From: Adiantum capillus-veneris
Taxonomy: Eukaryota; Streptophyta; Polypodiopsida; Polypodiales; Pteridaceae
DNA: 64,000 bases
Direction: 5' to 3'
Assembly: GCA_014529385.2 (NCBI GenBank)
Contig: CM043969.1
Span: 28,972,946-29,036,945 of the forward strand
Part shown: positions 59,698-64,000 of the stretch, piece after piece
Layout of the letters: each line of letters starts with the position of its first letter
Numbering within the stretch: position 1 is the first letter of the stretch
Program-made: the position numbers and the translations under genes
The notes under the pieces: model-generated
The model's input: only the letters and a program-made list of their open reading frames with translations
What the model was told of the DNA's origin: nothing
The model's database searches: none

Positions 59698-61871
59698 GTG
59701 CGCTCCTTGCCGCACTGTCGAAGCAAGGGACTTGCCAATACACCGTATGCGAGCCACAAACGGCTCCAAGCACACAACAAGCCTAAACTAGCAAGCTCAA
59801 GAAAACAAAGGGTGTGTCACTCACCGCTCTACGCTCGCCTTCGTGGTGGATTCCTCGCCGCGATGAAGAAGAAGCTGCAGTCGTGCCGCGCTCAACCGCT
59901 TCGCCGCCGTCGTGCCTTCGTAATGCTCGATCGCACACAACACTCTCCCTCTCTCTCTCTCTCACACACACACACACAAGGAGGTGAAGAAGAAGAAGAT
60001 GGAGATGGAGCAAGAGCAAGAGCACTCTTCAATTGCACAAATGAGAGAATGAGTAAAAATTAGGTTTAGTTGGCTTTTATAGGAGCTCACCCCATTCACA
60101 CTTGGGCGCCCATGCTTAACCAACTAATCCCTTGAATGTCCAAGTTAAAGTGCGCCTCTCATCGGCGATCACTCTACCTTTCCCTATTGGTCCGACAAGC
60201 CGGTACCTGACTCTACCAAATACATAATACATTTCCGTCGTAGGTGATCAGGTGTCCGTGTGCCGTGAGGGTTAACATGCCCCCCTTCCTGATGTAGATT
60301 CCGTCCTCGGAAGCTATTGAGTTGAAGCTGGTTCGTCGAGGTGGAAGAGCATTTGAGATGAATGTCCTTAGCCTTCTTCAGTCACTGCAAAATCAAACAA
60401 CATTGGCACAGTAATTGCATTCTCTTAAAAAGCATATGCAGTTTTAGGTAGACACATTGATTGGTAAAAGAATTTCAAACAATTTGTTAGCAATGAACAT
60501 TAAATTGCAATGTAATCAAATGCATAAACTGATGTAAAGGTAAAAAATTAAACAAGTCTGGGGTCGCTAATTTGACGGTCGAAAAGCACTAGAGATCAAA
60601 TATTAATACCATGGGTAAGCTTCTTAATTTTCAGTGGTCAATTAAGTTGTTTAATCGCGAGAGCCAAGTATTCATGTTCGAGGGCTGACTAGAGGCTATA
60701 CCTAGAAAACTTTGTAGTTAAGCTACCATAAAAGGAATTTCTCATGAAATCATCGCCTGATTGATTACTTTTTCTTTGACCCCCCAAGGTCTTTTCACAT
60801 TGATTCAATTATGATGTGTGTGCTTATTTTGTATGCCTTGGGTTTTTTGCTTTTCAAGGAAAAGCGCCCACACTGGGAACCTCTAGGGCTCTAGTACCAT
60901 AGGCAATACATGTGAGTGAAGTACCAAATCAAGCTGAGATTTCTCTTCCAGCTTAAAATTTTACATTGTGGCACTTTGATTTTTTGCTTGTTCATTTTCA
61001 TCATTTAAATTTTGTAACCTTGGGGGGTCATATAACACTGTTACCCTCCCCAGGCTCATCACATTAGTAAACTCCCTTTATAATACTTAAGCTAAAGGTC
61101 GATAAGGTCAAGCCCACTAGAAAGCCCTAGTACATTTCATACAATGCTGCCTAAATCGGATTAAGAACCTAAGTAACCATTGCTTATTAGGAAGGCATTC
61201 CCCATGGGATTAAGAGAAGATTTCTAATACCTAGCTTGGTCAAACTAGCTTAGTCGGACTGCTTGATTTTTACACCTAAACAAGTGATTATGACAAAAGA
61301 TTGCATTGAATTAAATGTTTGATACTAAGCCAATGCGCTGAATAGTATGCTACCAATCACAATCAAAGCAGACAAACATGGATGCAAAAAGATAAGGCCA
61401 ATGCTAATGGACAAGAAACACCTGTTTGTGTTGATGGTCGCGCTTGATTTGAAGGTTCCATGAAGGTCCAAATCCTATCAGTAGCAATACGCTCCTGTAC
61501 ACACTATGAAACACAAACAATACCTCTAGGAGGCACATCAGTGGGAAAAGAGAACTTTGTTAATCACTCAACTCTAAAACAGAAACACTCCTATCGTACT
61601 AATCTTACCTACCCTCCATCACTCAAGTGATGAGGATCAAAGGTGTTTCATGGCATAGGTTTCTGTTTCACTGTACCAGATGTGACATGTGTAGGTCTGA
61701 GTCAATGTTTTGACTTTAATGTGCATACTCGTTTGCTAATTGCTCTTGCTCTTTTTTTTTTTTTTTTTTGTGAGTATAAAGCTTTATATGTACATTCCCT
61801 AAGATCGGAGATTGAGAGGTCAGGGAAAAAGGTTGAGAGGGAAGCAAGTGAATGATGGATGTCAGCAAACA
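59698..61871 (-). repeat. G1' 3' LTR (about 2.17 kb)
   Basis: The inner edge TGTTTGC (61871) is firm because it follows the polypurine tract and matches G1. The outer edge at 59698 (GCGCACA end) is inferred from the abrupt stop of G6 gag. Contains a CT/CA microsatellite at 59943-59979, an 18-base poly-T near 61751 and about 0.7 kb (60200-60920) absent from the G1 LTR. Confidence 0.65.
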
Positions 61872-61884
61872 CTCCCCCCTTCCT
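61872..61884 (-). other. G1' polypurine tract
   Basis: AAGGAAGGGGGGAG on the minus strand, directly before the LTR. Confidence 0.85.
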
Positions 61885-61892
61885 TGGGTAGA

Positions 61893-62640
61893 TCATACCG
61901 TTTGAAATGAGCGTGTCACCCTTTGAAACCAATTGTTCCAGTTGGTAATAGGTGAGGATTTTTGCCAGTAGTTTTCTATTACCCTAGGTGCCTCGTCAAG
62001 TTGCAAGGGTGGTAAGGTACTCTCCCAGGATCGAACTTGAAGTGGTTCATTAGGTGATTCTTGAACACTGGGAGGTGTGGATTCTTTTGTAGCTTCATGG
62101 AGGTCCACTACTATAGATGGAGGCTGTGTAGAAGCTTTTACCTCTATGGATGTATTACATGAGGAGCTAGAATCTTTATGGGACTCCCCCCTTCCTGAGC
62201 TAGGTGGAACAAATCGTTCTTTCTTTGGTACCCAAACTAGCTCTAGAGCGGGTGTGTAACATTCCATGATTTTTTCCTTTCCGCGATTTTCAATTTGTTT
62301 TGGAGCCACAGGATTGGGCTCACTTGGGTCAGGTGATAGGTAAGAGCACAATTTACGTTTGGGCACCCAGATTTGATCATTTCCTTCATAGTATCCTTGG
62401 GCTTCCAATAGTCGTTTAGGGATCCATCGCAACATTTTCTTACTTTTCTTGGAGCGATTGGTACGTTTCTTACAAGGATTCTGTTTTTTAGCACTAGATA
62501 TGGTCGCTAAAGAAGCTTTAGGGACCCACTTGTATGTTTTCTCTTGGATGCAATTGATTGTGATGGGAGGCATGATGTGCATTGGGTATAGGCATTTTGA
62601 TCCCCCTAAGGTGTTAGGTCCCCCTATTTCCCCAAGTGTC
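61893..62640 (-). CDS. G1' conserved 3' ORF with four W-[VI]-P-K motifs
   Basis: Open for 229 codons from Met 62582 and open further upstream to about 62640 (GGSKCLYP). It aligns with G1 8100-8742 at well over half of positions: KTYKWVPKASL, LRWIPKRLLEAQGYYEGN, QIWVPKRKLCSYLS, ELVWVPKKERFVPPSS and, at the end, ESTLPPLQLDE and NWNNWFQR. Pro/Ser-rich between motifs. No signal peptide or membrane span. No catalytic motif; it may be a structural or nucleic-acid-binding accessory protein, which is a guess. Intact here but with one stop in G1. Confidence 0.7.
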
Positions 62641-62810
62641 TATGGTTGATGCTAGGTGGACCCAGTCCACATTGTCTGATTCCGTCATACCCGGTAACAC
62701 ATCCAATGTAAGGAGAATCTTGGCCAATGTCTGTATCCTTCTTACAAGTGTAACAATATTGTAGTGGGGCCGAGTGAACTGTGGTGTCAGAGCGATGATC
62801 AATAATGGTT

Positions 62811-63215
62811 TTACTCCCTAGGGTGTACCTTACCAGTCACCAAATCCACTCTAAGGACAGAGTCTTGGAATTGCAAATAGACATGATTTTTAGACCAATC
62901 GTGAACCATTTGTGCTTCCCTCATGAATGGTCGTCCTAAAATCATTTCATATGACATAAGGTGTTTAGAGAAATCCATTACAATGAACGTATGTCGTACC
63001 TTGTGTCCTAGAACTTTGATCTTAAGATCCTTGAGCATCCCCATAGGTTTGGCTATGGTACCATTTGCCATCTTTACCACAATGTTAGTAACACTGAGGC
63101 GGGTTTTCCCATGGATTCCCAAAATCTTTTGTAACGATGCTAACTCCCGCACCACCATCAAGAATTCCCTTTATAGTTAATCCCTTGGTAGTGATGGGTA
63201 GGGTCGCATTAGACT
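62811..63215 (-). pseudogene. G1' retropepsin-like protease, frameshifted
   Basis: LPITTKGLTIKGILDGGAG at about 63205-63150 holds the active-site Asp, with Gly instead of Ser/Thr after it. After a shift near 63125 the frame continues VTNIVVKMANGT, GMLKDLKIKVLG, FIVMDFS and YEMILGRPFMREAQMVHDW, the standard second half of plant gypsy proteases. It ends with a TAG/TAA-rich spacer of about 0.2 kb before the 3' ORF; no RT follows. Confidence 0.78.
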
Positions 63216-64000
63216 CGTCGCTTCAAAATACTGCCCTAATTCGTTAATGGGTACCTCGATCACAGACTCGTGTCCATCTAAGTCAAGTGATTGCACATGA
63301 TTTTCCTCATCAATCATAATCGAGTCAGGCCTATTTGGTTGCGCAAACTGCGGTAATCCCGTTCGTAGCTCTCCGTTAAGGAATGCTCGAAGTGCAAGGA
63401 ATAACTCAGGATCTCCATACAGCTTTGCTATGATCGTGGTTCGGACCTCAGAAGACATGAAGTCCACTAGTTTGGCAACATTCATTGGCGTTTTGCAGGG
63501 TGTAGGCCCTTGACTAGGAACTGGTGAGGATGGAATCTCATATTCCTCAATGGGATCAGGTATTCCTTCGTTAAACATCCTTTCCAATAAGAAGGGTGTA
63601 TGCGCACTTTCTGATGTCCCGTCCTCACTCCCTTCTTGGATGATACTAGATATGGCTAACGGTCTATGGTTCATGTGGGGTGGATGAACTTGCGTGGGAA
63701 ACACTGTGTCATGAATTTTTACATGCATGGGTTCTGGTTCTAGTTTCCTTTGAGTCTCCTCCACTAAACCTCTTAGATGTTTCACCTGCTTAATCTCATC
63801 TACTGGGTTTGGGTACGTCCCAATCTTCTTTTTACAATTCTTCCCTTTTTGCCCCTGCGGTTTTTCTTGGGGGTCTTGGATTGGATTTGGAAACACTTGT
63901 GGTGTTTTCAGAGGTTCTTTATGGTTTTCTCTCATTCGGTTTTCATTTGGTTCCATGTTACGGTTTTCTTTGTCGGTCTTTCCCTTTGTGGTATTGGTTC
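63177..64000 (-). CDS. G1' gag-like or gag-protease linker ORF, runs off the window
   Basis: Open from the right edge (in frame beyond Met 63956) to a stop at 63177, overlapping the protease frame. Hydrophilic, rich in Pro, Glu and Lys early on; a PMNVAKLVDFMSSEVRTTI and LYGDPELFLALRAFLNGEL stretch later, and NELGQYFE before the protease. No zinc knuckle is visible. Its position before the protease suggests the C-terminal part of gag, but I do not recognise the family. Confidence 0.55.
   Translation of the reverse strand, partial: TNTTKGKTDKENRNMEPNENRMRENHKEPLKTPQVFPNPIQDPQEKPQGQKGKNCKKKIGTYPNPVDEIKQVKHLRGLVEETQRKLEPEPMHVKIHDTVFPTQVHPPHMNHRPLAISSIIQEGSEDGTSESAHTPFLLERMFNEGIPDPIEEYEIPSSPVPSQGPTPCKTPMNVAKLVDFMSSEVRTTIIAKLYGDPELFLALRAFLNGELRTGLPQFAQPNRPDSIMIDEENHVQSLDLDGHESVIEVPINELGQYFEATSLMRPYPSLPRD

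Larger units (their letters stand above)
59698..64000 (-). mobile_element. G1': relative of G1 without RT or integrase, 5' end beyond window
   Basis: Minus strand: long ORF (63177 to edge), protease (63215-62811), conserved 3' ORF (62640-61893), polypurine tract (61872-61884), LTR (59698-61871). It interrupts G6 gag at 59697/59698. No primer site is visible, so the 5' LTR lies to the right of the window. Confidence 0.8.

Noticed and set aside
59698-60063. 121-codon frame at the start of the G1' LTR
   Set aside because: Inside the LTR, composed partly of CT/CA repeat, with no match in the G1 LTR.

Overview
The window is a stretch of plant nuclear heterochromatin built almost entirely of LTR retrotransposons. 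I see no conventional host gene, rRNA, tRNA gene, CRISPR array or bacterial-type feature. A plant origin follows from the Ty1/copia and Ty3/gypsy families present and from their primer-binding sites, which all match the 3' end of plant initiator-methionine tRNA (TGGTATCAGAGC). I cannot name the species.

Layout, left to right. 1-4233: Copia-1 (minus), nearly intact, running off the left edge and inserted in the coding sequence of gypsy element G1. 4234-10215: G1 (plus), pol plus an unusual post-integrase ORF and a long 3' LTR. 10216-15208: A1 (minus), a non-coding LTR element truncated at its 3' end. 15209-19066: non-coding DNA with a TACTGGT-type minisatellite, a perfect 18-bp palindrome, a Copia-1-family LTR remnant and a CT microsatellite. 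19067-20312: 3' part of A3 (plus), inserted in Copia-3 (20313 to about 23400, plus), whose pol is in one frame but holds nine stop codons. About 23400-27617 and 35331-36474: decayed gypsy G2 (minus), split by remnants of a chromovirus (G3, 27618-28849), part of another element (G4, 28850-29880) and Copia-2 (29881-35330, minus).

From about 37591 to 57531 lies a nest: Copia-1' (plus) contains chromovirus G5 (minus). G5 contains A2 (40216-45602, minus) and also a second copy of its own family, G5' (45902-54883, minus). The 5' LTR of G5' carries a solo LTR of the Copia-2 family (54058-54828) with a target-site duplication. 57532-59220 shows nothing recognisable. 59220-59697 is a gag fragment (G6) with two zinc knuckles. 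From 59698 to the right edge lies G1' (minus), a relative of G1 with protease and 3' ORF but no reverse transcriptase or integrase between them.

The most interesting material is: (i) the A family, three copies of an LTR element whose body is about 4.7 kb of conserved non-coding sequence with stable hairpins, one showing paired compensatory changes between copies; (ii) the G1/G1' family, with a protease-like domain and a conserved W-[VI]-P-K repeat ORF downstream of integrase; (iii) G5', whose LTRs are nearly identical although its pol is wrecked, suggesting recent movement with help from another element; (iv) Copia-3, disabled only by nonsense changes, many fitting C-to-T decay at glutamine codons. 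All coordinates of repeats, LTR ends and domains were read by eye, so ends are exact to a few bases only where TG...CA termini, PBS or PPT are cited.
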